From Bacteroidota bacterium (GTDB lineage: Bacteria; Bacteroidota; Ignavibacteria; Ignavibacteriales; Ignavibacteriaceae), in the NCBI GenBank assembly GCA_022564295.1, contig JADFLR010000008.1:1-64000 (forward strand): a stretch of DNA of 64,000 nucleotides, in the 5' to 3' direction. The notes beneath the pieces are model-generated. The model searched no databases, was not told the DNA's origin, and worked only from the letters and a program-made list of their open reading frames with translations. This document shows positions 16,671 to 26,613 of the stretch, one piece after another. The position numbers and the translations under genes are program-made. Position 1 is the first letter of the stretch; each line of letters opens with the position of its first letter.

Positions 16671-17102
16671 TTGGGTAATAAAACTTTGGCAATAATTAAA
16701 CCTGATGCAGTTGGTAACGGATATACAGGAGCTATAATTGATAAAATAATTAAAGCCGGATTTAAAATAAAAGCAATGAAGATGACGCATCTAACTAAAT
16801 CATCAGCGGAAGGGTTTTACGCTGTTCATACAGAGAGACCATTTTTTGGTGAGTTGGTTGAGTTTATGATTTCGACCCCTTGCATTCCGATTGCTTTGGA
16901 AAAAGAAAATGCAGTTGAAGATTACAGAAAATTAATTGGTGCTACCGATCCGGCAAATGCTGCTGAAGGAACGATAAGAAAATTGTTTGCAAAGGATATT
17001 CAGTTTAATGCTGTGCATGGTTCTGATTCGGATGAGAATGCTCTAAAGGAAATTGCTCATTTCTTTTCAACTGATGAACTGTTAAATAATTATTCTGAAT
17101 AA
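16671..17102 (+). CDS. ndk: Nucleoside diphosphate kinase
   Basis: It transfers the gamma phosphate from ATP to NDPs through a phospho-His intermediate in the cytoplasm. Seen: [17 protein letters not shown] at the start, [29 protein letters not shown] and the active-site [12 protein letters not shown] (His about 115). Length 143 is standard. The start is TTG at 16671 with CGGAGAA upstream; no ATG fits. Both flanks are occupied by MITE-like repeats (16454-16619 and 17125-17232), so it is probably transcribed alone. Confidence 0.96.
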   Translation: MGNKTLAIIKPDAVGNGYTGAIIDKIIKAGFKIKAMKMTHLTKSSAEGFYAVHTERPFFGELVEFMISTPCIPIALEKENAVEDYRKLIGATDPANAAEGTIRKLFAKDIQFNAVHGSDSDENALKEIAHFFSTDELLNNYSE

Positions 17103-17124
17103 TATTGAATATTACTAAAGATCA

Positions 17125-17232
17125 GAAGCTGTCTCATAAATGTCATTCCGGACTTGATCCGGAATCTAAAACGGCAAAAAGAGATCCTGGAATAAATTCA
17201 GCATGACGTATTCAAGCTTTTGAGATATCCTC
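17125..17232. repeat. MITE-like element B between ndk and namZ
   Basis: Outer ends GAAGCTGTCTCATAAAT (17125-17141) and inverted GAGGATATCTCAAAAGC (17216-17232) are related to each other (11 of 17) and to element A. The interior is the widespread GTCATTCCGGACTTGATCCGGAATCT ... GCATGAC type palindrome (17142-17207; shown here as separate parts: GTCATTCCGGACTTG and AGCATGAC). Confidence 0.65.
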
Positions 17233-17248
17233 TTTTCTTTTTAGATAA

Positions 17249-18493
17249 ATGAATTTTTTTAACTACATATTTATTATCCTTATTTTATTTACGAATCTAA
17301 GCTGCCAGCCCTCTGATAGTAACAATCACGTTTTTTTTGGCGATGAACTTCTTCTAAATGAAAATCTTGAGCTGATTAATGGCAAACTAGTTGGAGTTGT
17401 TACAAATCATTCAGCAGTTCTACCGAACAATGTTCATCTCGTTGATACTTTACTTTCATTAGGAATTAATATCACAGCACTCTTCTCGCCGGAACATGGA
17501 ATTAGAGGAGAAATTAGTGATGGAAGTAAAATATCATCTTCAACTGATGATAAAACAGGAATCCCGATTTTTTCATTGTACGGTAATACAAAAAAGCCAA
17601 CAAAGGAAATGCTGAATAATATTGATATCATTTTATTTGATATTCAGGATATCGGAACGCGGTTTTATACGTACATTTCCACTCTTTATTATATACTCCA
17701 ATCTGCTGCCGAAAATAATCTTTCCGTTATTGTGCTCGATCGTCCCAACCCTATTACTGGCTTACGTGTTAGCGGACCATTGCTAGATCCTAATTATAAA
17801 TCATTTATTGGAATTGCGCCAATCCCGGTTTTGCATGGTATGACTATTGGTGAGCTTGCAGAATTATTTGTTAAAGAAAATTTAATTAACACAAGCAGTA
17901 AGCCCGAACTAATTGTTATAAAAATGAAAGGTTGGAAGCGAAATTATTTTTGGGATGATTTAGAAAGAGAATGGATTCCACCATCACCAAATATTCCGAA
18001 TTTCGAAACAGCGCTGATCTATCCCGGAACATGCTTTATAGAAGGAACAAATGTTTCCGAGGGGAGGGGAAAGGATGATCCTTTTTTAACAATCGGTGCA
18101 CCGTTTATTAATTCTGAGGAATTGATAAACAATCTAAAATCATTTCAAATTGCAGGGATTGATTTTTCACCATCATCTTTCACCCCTGTTGATATTATAG
18201 GCAAAGCTGCTCATCCCAAATACGAAGGAATAAAATGTTACGGAGTAAAATTTAAGCTGAAAGATAAGGAAAAATTTAATGCTGTAGAGTTTGGAGTATA
18301 TTTAATTTATTCTTTGCTTATGTTGTATCCCAATAATTTCAAATTTAATGATAACTATTTCGATAAACTGGCAGGAACAGACAAGTTACGAAAAGATTTA
18401 CTTGCCAGTAAAAATCCTTCTGCAATTATAAACAGCTGGGAAATCGAATTGGAAAAGTTCAAATCAATAAGAAAAGAATATTTACTATACTGA
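17249..18493 (+). CDS. namZ: NamZ-type exo-beta-N-acetylmuramidase (DUF1343) lipoprotein
   Basis: The family (former DUF1343, GH171) removes N-acetylmuramic acid from non-reducing ends of peptidoglycan fragments for cell-wall recycling. Seen: a lipoprotein signal (ILFTNLSCQ, Cys about 20), then VGVVTNHSAV, ALFSPEHGIRGE, SLYGNTKKPT, LFDIQDIGTRFYTYIST, VLDRPNPITG and EGTNVSEGRGKDDPF in the family order. Length 414 is usual. The start ATG lies 16 bases after MITE-like element B, so its promoter may be inside the repeat. No other recycling genes are adjacent. Confidence 0.9.
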   Translation: MNFFNYIFIILILFTNLSCQPSDSNNHVFFGDELLLNENLELINGKLVGVVTNHSAVLPNNVHLVDTLLSLGINITALFSPEHGIRGEISDGSKISSSTDDKTGIPIFSLYGNTKKPTKEMLNNIDIILFDIQDIGTRFYTYISTLYYILQSAAENNLSVIVLDRPNPITGLRVSGPLLDPNYKSFIGIAPIPVLHGMTIGELAELFVKENLINTSSKPELIVIKMKGWKRNYFWDDLEREWIPPSPNIPNFETALIYPGTCFIEGTNVSEGRGKDDPFLTIGAPFINSEELINNLKSFQIAGIDFSPSSFTPVDIIGKAAHPKYEGIKCYGVKFKLKDKEKFNAVEFGVYLIYSLLMLYPNNFKFNDNYFDKLAGTDKLRKDLLASKNPSAIINSWEIELEKFKSIRKEYLLY

Positions 18494-18528
18494 GGATAAA
18501 ATGCTAAAATGCACTTCGCTTAATTTTT

Positions 18529-19842
18529 TTATATTTCCTTAACAAGAACTCTTATTCCATCAACGGCTAAGACTTTTATCTTCCTACCCTTTTCAACGTA
18601 TTCTGATTCCGTCATTACATCCACACGTTTGCCTTTTATTTCTGCGGTGCCTGCCGGTCGTAAAGTTGTAAGTGCAATTCCTTCAGCACCGATTAAATTT
18701 TTTGCAATAGAACGAGATGAAAAGCCACCACCTGATTTTTCAGATACCGAAAGGACAAACCTTTGAAAGACCGTAGTGTTAGGAAGATATTTTGCAAGAA
18801 CAAAAATAAGAACAAGCGCTACAACAAGAGATAATGATAGTTGAATAATTGCCCTCGAAACCAATTCGAAATCCAAAAACGGATCGCCCCCTACAAGCGA
18901 GAAAAAGAGGGAAGCAAAAACCAGAATTATTCCGCTTATTCCGGCAATTCCAAATCCAGGGATAACAAATATCTCAAGTAAAATGAGAGCAACACCTATG
19001 ATGAACATCAAAATTTCAATAACGGAAGCCAGCTGTAAAATGTAAGATGTTCCAAAGAATAGTGTAAGTGCAATCAATCCGGCTGTACCAGGAACACCCC
19101 AGCCGGGAGATTTTATTTCAGCAAGCAATCCAAAAAATCCAATCATTATTAATATGGAAGTGATAATAGGATTATTTAAAAATCTTACTACCGCTTCTGC
19201 CCAGTTTTGATTAATCTCAATTTTATTTGCAGCTTTTAAATTAAATGCTGACAACAATTCATCTATATCATTTACTAATGTATCGGCGATACCATAATTG
19301 TATGCCTCTTCGGAAGTAAGAGTGATCAATTGTGTGGAATCAACCAACCCTTCTATGACAACTCTTTCATCAACCATTCCTTCGGCAATATCTTTTCTTC
19401 TCCCGTTCCTTTCTGCAGTAGCACGCATTTCGGAACGCATATAAGATTGATATTTTTCGCTTTGCTTTTTCCCCGCTTGATCAACAACAGTAGTAGCACC
19501 GATTGAACTTCCCTCTACCATAGCTATTTTTTTACACGATAAAGCTATTAGAGATCCGGCAGAGATTGCACGATTATTAATAAATGCTATTGTCAATATG
19601 TCGGTCGAAAGAATCGCATCTTTTATTTGAGTCGCTGCATCTACCCTTCCACCGAATGTATTAATCTTAAAAACTATTGCGTCGGCGTTTTCTTTTTCTG
19701 CCTCTGAAACAACCCTTCTGATATACGGTGCGAGTCCCAGATCAATTTCATCTTCGATAAAAGCTACAAAAACCTTTTTTTGCGGTAATAAAATTGCAGA
19801 TGTGGTAAGAATGATAAAAATTATTTTATAAAAGAAATTCAT
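18529..19842 (-). CDS. nfeD: NfeD-family membrane-bound serine protease (ClpP class)
   Basis: The 437-residue protein has a signal/anchor segment, then a ClpP-like domain with the nucleophile in NNRAISAGSLIAL (Ser about 97) and the basic dyad region near KQSEKYQSYMRS (Lys about 138-145). Four to five membrane helices follow, and a C-terminal OB-fold NfeD domain (IGAEGIALTTLRPAGTAEIKGKRVDV). Family members associate with SPFH/stomatin proteins and cleave hydrophobic membrane peptides; no SPFH gene is in the window. It converges with namZ with a 35-base gap. A TATTTTTG box at 19908-19901 is a possible -7 element, but no good -33 was seen. Confidence 0.9.
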   Translation of the reverse strand: MNFFYKIIFIILTTSAILLPQKKVFVAFIEDEIDLGLAPYIRRVVSEAEKENADAIVFKINTFGGRVDAATQIKDAILSTDILTIAFINNRAISAGSLIALSCKKIAMVEGSSIGATTVVDQAGKKQSEKYQSYMRSEMRATAERNGRRKDIAEGMVDERVVIEGLVDSTQLITLTSEEAYNYGIADTLVNDIDELLSAFNLKAANKIEINQNWAEAVVRFLNNPIITSILIMIGFFGLLAEIKSPGWGVPGTAGLIALTLFFGTSYILQLASVIEILMFIIGVALILLEIFVIPGFGIAGISGIILVFASLFFSLVGGDPFLDFELVSRAIIQLSLSLVVALVLIFVLAKYLPNTTVFQRFVLSVSEKSGGGFSSRSIAKNLIGAEGIALTTLRPAGTAEIKGKRVDVMTESEYVEKGRKIKVLAVDGIRVLVKEI

Positions 19843-19946
19843 ATTACACTCGATTTTATTTATTTATTCATGTGTTGATGAGAATGCCTGAATTCATTTA
19901 CAAAAATAGGTTTATCTGTTATAAATTAAAACCATTTCTTTTTACG

Positions 19947-20263
19947 TGGCTAAAGCCAAATAAATTCTCTGCTGCTTCATTATTACGTTCACTAAAGTGA
20001 ACGGGAAGTGATGAATTGTTTGAGTTTTTTATTAGATGATAATTTTATTTCACTACTATCAATTGCCGTCAGCTATAACTGACGGATTGAAAGACAGCAC
20101 CAAACTAAAACGGCTTTAGCCGCATTAAATGTTTGATAGGGAATTAGCCATAACTCGAACGAATGGATCACAAAATAAAAATGACTCTAACCAAAATGTT
20201 ATAGTTATTTTAGTTAGAGCCAATGGCTTTCATCTATTAAAAAAGCGCAGTCTAAAGTCTGCG
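19947..20263. repeat. Cluster of short palindromes in a 440-base gene-free gap
   Basis: The gap between yajC and nfeD (19843-20283) has no gene. It contains TGGCTAAAGCCA (19947-19958), CGTTCACTAAAGTGAACG (19986-20003), CCGTCAG-CTATAA-CTGACGG (20066-20085), CGGCTTTAGCCG (20111-20122), CTCTAAC...GTTAGAG (20185-20219) and CGCAGTCTAAAGTCTGCG (20246-20263). Most share a CTAAAG/CTTTAG core, which suggests one repeat family with changing stems. Confidence 0.7.
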
Positions 20264-20283
20264 GCTATAATCGTTAAATAATC

Positions 20284-20595
20284 TTACTCACCTTTTTTAG
20301 AAATAACGGCACCGATTGCCGATCTATCAACTTTAATTTTAAGATTATCGCTTACCTGCAGAAGACAGGTTTTTTCATCAAGACCAGAAATAATTCCGTG
20401 TATTCCACCGCTTGTAACCACTTTGTCTCCTTTTTCGAGATTTGAAAGAAGTTTTGCTCTGTCCTTTGATTTCTTTTGCTGCGGTCTTATTATCATAAAA
20501 TAAAAGATTAAAAATATAGCACCGAACATTATAATAGTGCTAACCATACTTCCGCCTCCGTCGCCCTGGGGAGCCATTGCAATTAATAGATCCAT
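20284..20595 (-). CDS. yajC: Preprotein translocase accessory subunit YajC
   Basis: This small membrane protein associates with SecDF-YidC. It has one N-terminal transmembrane helix (VSTIIMFGAIFLIFYFMIIRPQ) followed by the family hallmark RPQQKKSKDRAKLLSNLEKGDKV-type stretch and VVTSGGIHGIISGLDE. Length 103 is standard. It lies 18 bases after tgt, the common tgt-yajC arrangement. secD/secF are not present here. Confidence 0.95.
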   Translation of the reverse strand: MDLLIAMAPQGDGGGSMVSTIIMFGAIFLIFYFMIIRPQQKKSKDRAKLLSNLEKGDKVVTSGGIHGIISGLDEKTCLLQVSDNLKIKVDRSAIGAVISKKGE

Positions 20596-20613
20596 GTTTT
20601 CTCCGTTATTAAA

Positions 20614-21774
<1,161 letters not shown>

Positions 21775-21784
21775 TTAAAGCTTA

Positions 21785-21816
21785 CAAATTTAAGGGAAAA
21801 AGGATAAAGTGGCAAA
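21785..21816 (-). promoter_or_regulatory. Bacteroidota-type promoter for tgt-yajC
   Basis: On the minus strand TTTG (21816-21813), exactly 20 bases, then TAAATTTG (21792-21785) is a full match to the -33/-7 consensus TTTG-N19-21-TAnnTTTG. The predicted start site leaves a leader of about 30 bases before the TTG start of tgt. Confidence 0.75.
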
Positions 21817-21837
21817 GACAGGAAATTTACATAATCT

Positions 21838-21857
21838 CACCCGACTGAAGTCGGGTG
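21838..21857. repeat. 20-bp palindrome CACCCGACT-GA-AGTCGGGTG
   Basis: Perfect 9-bp arms around GA, in the space between the DCC protein gene and the tgt promoter. It resembles the CTAAAG-core palindromes at 19947-20263 in size and symmetry and may act as a bidirectional RNA hairpin, although no T-run follows. Confidence 0.7.
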
Positions 21858-21913
21858 TTAATCAGACAGTAATATCATTAATACTAAACTCCAGTTAGGT
21901 TAAGTTGAAAATA

Positions 21914-22315
21914 TTAATTAAGAAACTTATCTCTCTCTTCTTCGGTAGGAATCCTGCAAATATCTCTTCTCCCAAAAAACTTATACCTGTTCTTTGCAAT
22001 CAAATCATAAAAGAAGTCTCTTATTGGTCTTGGTAAAATGATTAGAGGATAGAGCAGCTTAACAAAACTCTTCAAATTTTTACTGATCTTTAATGCTGCG
22101 GTAGATTTTGTGAAATGCTTATCGTTAACAATTAAAACAAAAGTATCAAAGTCGGAAACGTTTAATTTAAATTCCTGTAAAAGTTTTTGTCCGGATTCAG
22201 ACTGCATTGCGGCAAATTTATAAATATCATTTTTATCTCTATTCATTATAAAGTTCACCCAAAAATTGCAGAAATTACAAACTCCATCAAATAAAATAAT
22301 ATGATGATATTGCAT
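21914..22315 (-). CDS. DCC-family thiol-disulfide oxidoreductase-like protein
   Basis: The 133-residue protein begins YHHIILFDGVCNFCNFWVNF, the DxxCxxC signature of the DUF393/DCC family, which has a thioredoxin-like fold. Also seen are FAAMQSESGQKLL, TFVLIVNDKHFTKSTAALKI and a C-terminal LYPLIILPRPIRDFFYDLIAKNRYK-type segment (residues about 85-115) usual for the family. Physiological substrate unknown. It lies seven bases after the transporter gene at 22323-23549 and shares its strand, so it is probably cotranscribed. Confidence 0.88.
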   Translation of the reverse strand: MQYHHIILFDGVCNFCNFWVNFIMNRDKNDIYKFAAMQSESGQKLLQEFKLNVSDFDTFVLIVNDKHFTKSTAALKISKNLKSFVKLLYPLIILPRPIRDFFYDLIAKNRYKFFGRRDICRIPTEEERDKFLN

Positions 22316-22322
22316 AGGAGTA

Positions 22323-23549
22323 CTAATCTGTATTTTTGATTAGTTTCACGAGCTCAATTTTCTGTGATGCTGCGCGGGCAATCAGGATAGTGTAGTTATT
22401 AATTTCAACCGTTTCTCCCTGTGCAGGAATTCTTCCCAATTTTGAAATTATGTAACCGGCGATAGTTTCATAATCGCCTTCTTCAATATTCAGTTCATAT
22501 TTTTCATTAATATGATCGAGTTCAACTTTTCCGCTTATGATATAAGAATGCGGCGTAATTTTTCTACAGATATCTTCATCTACATCAAACTCATCTTGAA
22601 TTTCTCCAAAAAGTTCTTCAAGAATATCTTCCATTGTAACGATTCCTGCAGTTCCTCCGAACTCATCAATAACCACAGCAATGGATATCTTTTTATCGAG
22701 GAATTCGTTCATAACATCGAAACTTTTTTTTGTCTCGGGCATAAAACTCACTTCGCGAATAATGCTCTTCAAAGTTTGCGGTGAATTGAAAATATCCTTC
22801 GCCAGAATGATCCCTTTAATATTATCCAGATTATCTTTATAAACCGGTAATTTGGAAAACCCCGAATCAATAAAAATTGTAAGTGCTTCGTTTATGGTCT
22901 GATTTATTTCCACACCAACAATATCTGTTCGCGGTGTCATTGTTTCATAAGCCCTTTGCTCACCAAGTTCAATCACTTTTTCAATTATATCACTTTCCTT
23001 TTTATCAACCACCCCAGCTAATTGGCTTTCCTTTACAAGCTCCTTCATTTCTTCTTTATCAAAAAGATAACTCATTGCGTCAGCTTCAATAGATATGGAT
23101 TGAGTTAACTTTTCAGATGCTGTTGATGCAGCCTTTACAAATGGGAAAATTATAAAATAAAAAATTCTTAATGGCAAAGCAGTTAGAAGTAATGTTTTAT
23201 CAGCAATTTCACTTGCAAAGTATTTGGGTAACAGCTCACCGAATAAAAGCAGCAGGAACGAAGAAATTAATAAAATACTCAGCTCGCCTAAACCAAATAT
23301 TGCCGATAGAAAAACTGCACTCAAAGAAGACAGTGCAACGTTTACCACATTGTTACCGATTAGAACTGTAGAAAAAAATGTTTGTGGATGAGATTTAAAA
23401 TAATGCGCACTTAAAGCTGCAGGATTTTTCTTCCGGGCTTTAATCTCTATTTTTAATTTACTCGAAACAATATAAGCCATCTCGGTTCCCGAAAAGAATC
23501 CACTGAGAATAAGTAAAAGAATAAGCAATATTAATTCTTCAACAATCAT
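22323..23549 (-). CDS. CNNM/CorC (HlyC/CorC) family protein with CBS domains
   Basis: The 408-residue protein has an N-terminal DUF21 (CNNM) transmembrane domain with three to four helices (SGFFSGTEMAYIVSSKLKIE start), then MTPRTDIVGVEIN, two CBS motifs (SGFSKLPVYKDNLDNIKGIILAKD and IAVVIDEFGGTAGIVTMEDILEELFGEIQDEFD-type, residues about 215-325) and a C-terminal CorC_HlyC domain (GDYETIAGYIISKLGRIPAQGE). The family is linked to magnesium/cobalt export and was once called hemolysin C. Its start overlaps the stop of the upstream lipoprotein gene by one base, and the DCC gene follows. Confidence 0.92.
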   Translation of the reverse strand: MIVEELILLILLLILSGFFSGTEMAYIVSSKLKIEIKARKKNPAALSAHYFKSHPQTFFSTVLIGNNVVNVALSSLSAVFLSAIFGLGELSILLISSFLLLLFGELLPKYFASEIADKTLLLTALPLRIFYFIIFPFVKAASTASEKLTQSISIEADAMSYLFDKEEMKELVKESQLAGVVDKKESDIIEKVIELGEQRAYETMTPRTDIVGVEINQTINEALTIFIDSGFSKLPVYKDNLDNIKGIILAKDIFNSPQTLKSIIREVSFMPETKKSFDVMNEFLDKKISIAVVIDEFGGTAGIVTMEDILEELFGEIQDEFDVDEDICRKITPHSYIISGKVELDHINEKYELNIEEGDYETIAGYIISKLGRIPAQGETVEINNYTILIARAASQKIELVKLIKNTD

Positions 23550-24028
23550 CAGTATGCCTCTTCCACTTTAACACTATCAACAGAATAAGAGTAACTGCCT
23601 TTATCATAGACAAAATGTAAAGTTATATTTATGATTTTATTTTTATCTAATCTTTTATCTATTTTTAATCCTTCTTCCATCCCAAATGCAAATACTTTAT
23701 CCATCCCTGTATTCAGATTAAAATTATCTCCTTCCATTTTATGTATGAAATATGGTTTGAAGGAATAAATAACGTCCTCTGATGAATAAACAGTTATGTT
23801 ATCTAAACTAATATTATTAATCCCTTCATCACTTAAATTTTGCATGGTTACTTCTCCAGTCAAATGAAACTTGCCCGGCGATACTCCAGGCATAAGATTT
23901 AACCACGAATCAATTTCGCTCTTAACAACTTCTAATGATACTTTAACATTCGCTTTTTCCGAAGAAGCACAGCAAGTGATGAGAAGTATTACAAGCAGAA
24001 TTATTGAACTGCTTAAAGATTTGATCAT
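23549..24028 (-). CDS. Small lipoprotein, LEA-like beta domain possible
   Basis: The 159-residue product has a lipoprotein signal peptide (LLVILLITCCASSEK). The mature part is strand-rich (GKFHLTGEVTMQNLSDEGINNISL, DKVFAFGMEEGLKID, ITLHFVYDKGSYSYSVDSVKV), resembling a single beta-sandwich. No family was firmly recognised. It sits between ubiA-like and CNNM genes with overlaps of a few bases, so it belongs to that operon. Confidence 0.7.
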   Translation of the reverse strand: MIKSLSSSIILLVILLITCCASSEKANVKVSLEVVKSEIDSWLNLMPGVSPGKFHLTGEVTMQNLSDEGINNISLDNITVYSSEDVIYSFKPYFIHKMEGDNFNLNTGMDKVFAFGMEEGLKIDKRLDKNKIINITLHFVYDKGSYSYSVDSVKVEEAY

Positions 24029-24033
24029 AACTT

Positions 24034-24912
24034 TCAGATAATTTTATAAATAATTAACACCGTGGTAATTGTATAAATAATAACGGTTAAAATTATTTGG
24101 AGATCAGTAAAAACAATCTTAGTTGTATTGTCTCCTTTATTGCTGATATATTCCAAGTACATGAACCTGAAAATGCCATAGACAACAAACGGAGTTGTGT
24201 AAATTAAATTTTCTGTTTCAAAAGCCGAGACTGTCCTTTCTGATACCGTGTAAAGCGCATAACAAATAATTACACCTGCTGCTGCAACGGTTGCCATCTG
24301 ATCTGCAAAATTAAGTGAGTACTGTGAAAGAACTTTACGACTTGGTGCATTTTCACTTTCCGCAACCAATATCAACTCCGAATGTCTTTTCATTACCCCA
24401 AGGAATAACGAAATGAACATTGTTGTGAGAATTAACCAACTGGAAATTGGAACAGAGATTACAACTGCCCCTGCTAAAACTCTAATAGAAAAACCTGCCG
24501 CAATGCTGAATACATCTAGTATTACAATATGTTTAAACCAAAATGAATAAATTATGTTTAAAATAATAAACGCAGTTACAAAATAAAAAAACTCTTTATT
24601 AAACTGAGGAAGAAGAATACCAATAACTGCAGTTAGAACAGCTGCAACAATTAAAGCGCTTCGCTTTGATATCACTCCGGAAGGTAATGGTCTGTTCTTT
24701 TTTGTTGGATGCGCTTTGTCTGCCTCAATATCGATTAAATCGTTTATAACATAAATTAAGCTCGATGAGAGACAAAAAACAACAAATGCTAAAAGCGTAG
24801 TAGCAAAGTAATCTTCATCAAATAAGTGCTGAGAAAAAAGCAGCGGAACAAAAACAAAAAAGTTTTTAATCCATTGCGGAACTCTTAAAAGTTTTAAATA
24901 ATTAAGAATCAT
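24034..24912 (-). CDS. UbiA-family decaprenyl-phosphate phosphoribosyltransferase-like enzyme
   Basis: The 292-residue protein has eight to nine transmembrane helices. Its first motif is LRVPQWIKNFFVFVPLLFS and the Asp-rich motif NDLIDIEADKAHPTKKNRPLPSG-type lies at about 57-78, with a second acidic site near VILDVFSIAAGFSIRVLAGA. This combination is typical of the DPPR-synthase branch, which moves phosphoribose from PRPP to polyprenyl phosphate for cell-surface arabinose or related sugars, rather than quinone prenylation. Its ATG overlaps the mutase stop (TAATG). The second enzyme of the pathway (DprE1/2) is not in the window. Confidence 0.85.
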   Translation of the reverse strand: MILNYLKLLRVPQWIKNFFVFVPLLFSQHLFDEDYFATTLLAFVVFCLSSSLIYVINDLIDIEADKAHPTKKNRPLPSGVISKRSALIVAAVLTAVIGILLPQFNKEFFYFVTAFIILNIIYSFWFKHIVILDVFSIAAGFSIRVLAGAVVISVPISSWLILTTMFISLFLGVMKRHSELILVAESENAPSRKVLSQYSLNFADQMATVAAAGVIICYALYTVSERTVSAFETENLIYTTPFVVYGIFRFMYLEYISNKGDNTTKIVFTDLQIILTVIIYTITTVLIIYKII

Positions 24913-26567
24913 TAAAACACAGCAACTTCTTCATATGTTCCGAAAACTTCTTTTAACTCAGCAACCATTTCACCGAGTGAAACATAGTTATGTGCAGCTT
25001 TAATAAATACCGGCATTAAGTTTTTATCACCCATTGCAGCATCTTTAATTTCGGCAATACTTTCATCAACTGCCTGCTGATCCCTGCTTTGTCGAATATC
25101 AGCTAATCTTTGTTTCTGCTCAATCTCTACTTCAGGTGGAATTGTTAACAAAGGAATTTCAATCTGTTCATCGTCTTCAACAAATTCATTTACACCAACA
25201 ATAAATTTTTCCTTTTTCTCAACTTCCCGTTGGTAACGGTAAGCTGCATCTGCAATTTCTTTTTGGAAATAACCTGCTTCAATTGCAGGAATAACCCCGC
25301 CGTAAACATCAATCTGTTTGAAAATTTCGTTTGCTTCTTTTTCCATCTGGTCTGTCAGTGATTCCACAAAATAACTTCCGCCTAAAGGATCAACTGTGTT
25401 TATCACACCTGTTTCATAAGCAATTATTTGTTGAGTTCTTAAAGCAATTTTTGCAGCTTTCTCACTTGGTAAGGCAAGAGTTTCATCCATTGAGTTTGTA
25501 TGAAGTGATTGGGTACCGCCCAACACGCCAGCTAATGCCTGGAAAGCTGTTCGTACAATATTATTTTCCGGCTGCTGTGCCGTTAAAGTACAACCGGCAG
25601 TTTGTGTGTGAAACCGCAGCCACCACGAGCGGGGATTTTTTGCTCCGTATTTTTCTTTCATTCGTTTCGCATAAATTTTTCTTGCTGCACGATATTTTGC
25701 TATCTCTTCAAAAAAATCTAAATGTGAATTAAAGAAAAATGAAATTCTTGGTGCAAACAAATCAATATCCATTCCGCGTTCAATGCAGGCTTCAATGTAT
25801 GCAAATCCATCGGCGAGAGTAAATGCCAGTTCCTGCACAGATGTTGAGCCAGCTTCTCTTATATGATAACCGCTTACAGAAACCGGATTCCACTGAGGAA
25901 CTTCATTCGTACAGTATTCAATCATATCTATTATTATCCGCATCGAAGGGTTTGGCGGATAAATATATTCCTTTTGTGCAATGTATTCTTTAAGAATATC
26001 GTTCTGTAAAGTGCCTCTTAGTTTTTTAAGATCAACGCCCTGTTCTTCTGCAACAGCAAGATAAAATGCAAAGATCATTGCAGCGGGTGAATTGATAGTC
26101 ATTGAAGTAGAAACTTTATCCAAAGGTATTTTATCGAAAAGTATTTCCATGTCTTTAAGTGAAGAGACTGCGACTCCGCAAATACCAACTTCTCCTTCAC
26201 CTTCAGGAGCATCAGCATCCCATCCCATTAAAGTCGGAAGATCAAACGCAACTGATAAACCGGTTTGCCCGTGATCGAGCAAATAGTGGAACCTCTCATT
26301 TGTATCCTTAGGAGTCCCAAATCCAGCAAACTGTCTCATCGTCCACAGTTTACCACGGTAAGCATTAACATGAATTCCTCTTGTATATGGATATTCACCG
26401 GGAAGACCTATTTCACTTAAATAATCTATGCTTTCAATATCATCGGGTGCATATAAACCTTTAATATTTCTTCCGCTAATAGTAGTAAATTTCATCCCGG
26501 TAGTATTAGCAGCCTTAAATTTTACCTCATAGTTACTTTTACGTTTTTTATATTCGTTGTCAATCAT
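24912..26567 (-). CDS. Methylmalonyl-CoA mutase, catalytic chain (stand-alone)
   Basis: The TIM-barrel substrate domain of B12-dependent acyl-CoA mutases is recognised by [29 protein letters not shown]-type sequence (residues about 56-85), [24 protein letters not shown]-like [40 protein letters not shown] and [13 protein letters not shown]. The cobalamin-binding domain (DxHxxG) is absent, so the B12 subunit must be encoded elsewhere, as in the split mutases. The start at ATG 26567 ([10 protein letters not shown]) is preferred to an upstream ATG at 26645, which would overlap the mutL end. It lies 46 bases after mutL and overlaps the UbiA gene. Confidence 0.92.
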   Translation of the reverse strand: MIDNEYKKRKSNYEVKFKAANTTGMKFTTISGRNIKGLYAPDDIESIDYLSEIGLPGEYPYTRGIHVNAYRGKLWTMRQFAGFGTPKDTNERFHYLLDHGQTGLSVAFDLPTLMGWDADAPEGEGEVGICGVAVSSLKDMEILFDKIPLDKVSTSMTINSPAAMIFAFYLAVAEEQGVDLKKLRGTLQNDILKEYIAQKEYIYPPNPSMRIIIDMIEYCTNEVPQWNPVSVSGYHIREAGSTSVQELAFTLADGFAYIEACIERGMDIDLFAPRISFFFNSHLDFFEEIAKYRAARKIYAKRMKEKYGAKNPRSWWLRFHTQTAGCTLTAQQPENNIVRTAFQALAGVLGGTQSLHTNSMDETLALPSEKAAKIALRTQQIIAYETGVINTVDPLGGSYFVESLTDQMEKEANEIFKQIDVYGGVIPAIEAGYFQKEIADAAYRYQREVEKKEKFIVGVNEFVEDDEQIEIPLLTIPPEVEIEQKQRLADIRQSRDQQAVDESIAEIKDAAMGDKNLMPVFIKAAHNYVSLGEMVAELKEVFGTYEEVAVF

Positions 26568-26613
26568 ATTAAACCTATTGATTATTAATTTCTGATAAAC
26601 ATTTAAAAATAAT

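Noticed and set aside
19843-20283. CRISPR array
   Set aside because: The palindromes differ in stem sequence and spacing is irregular; no repeated unit of constant sequence and no cas genes.
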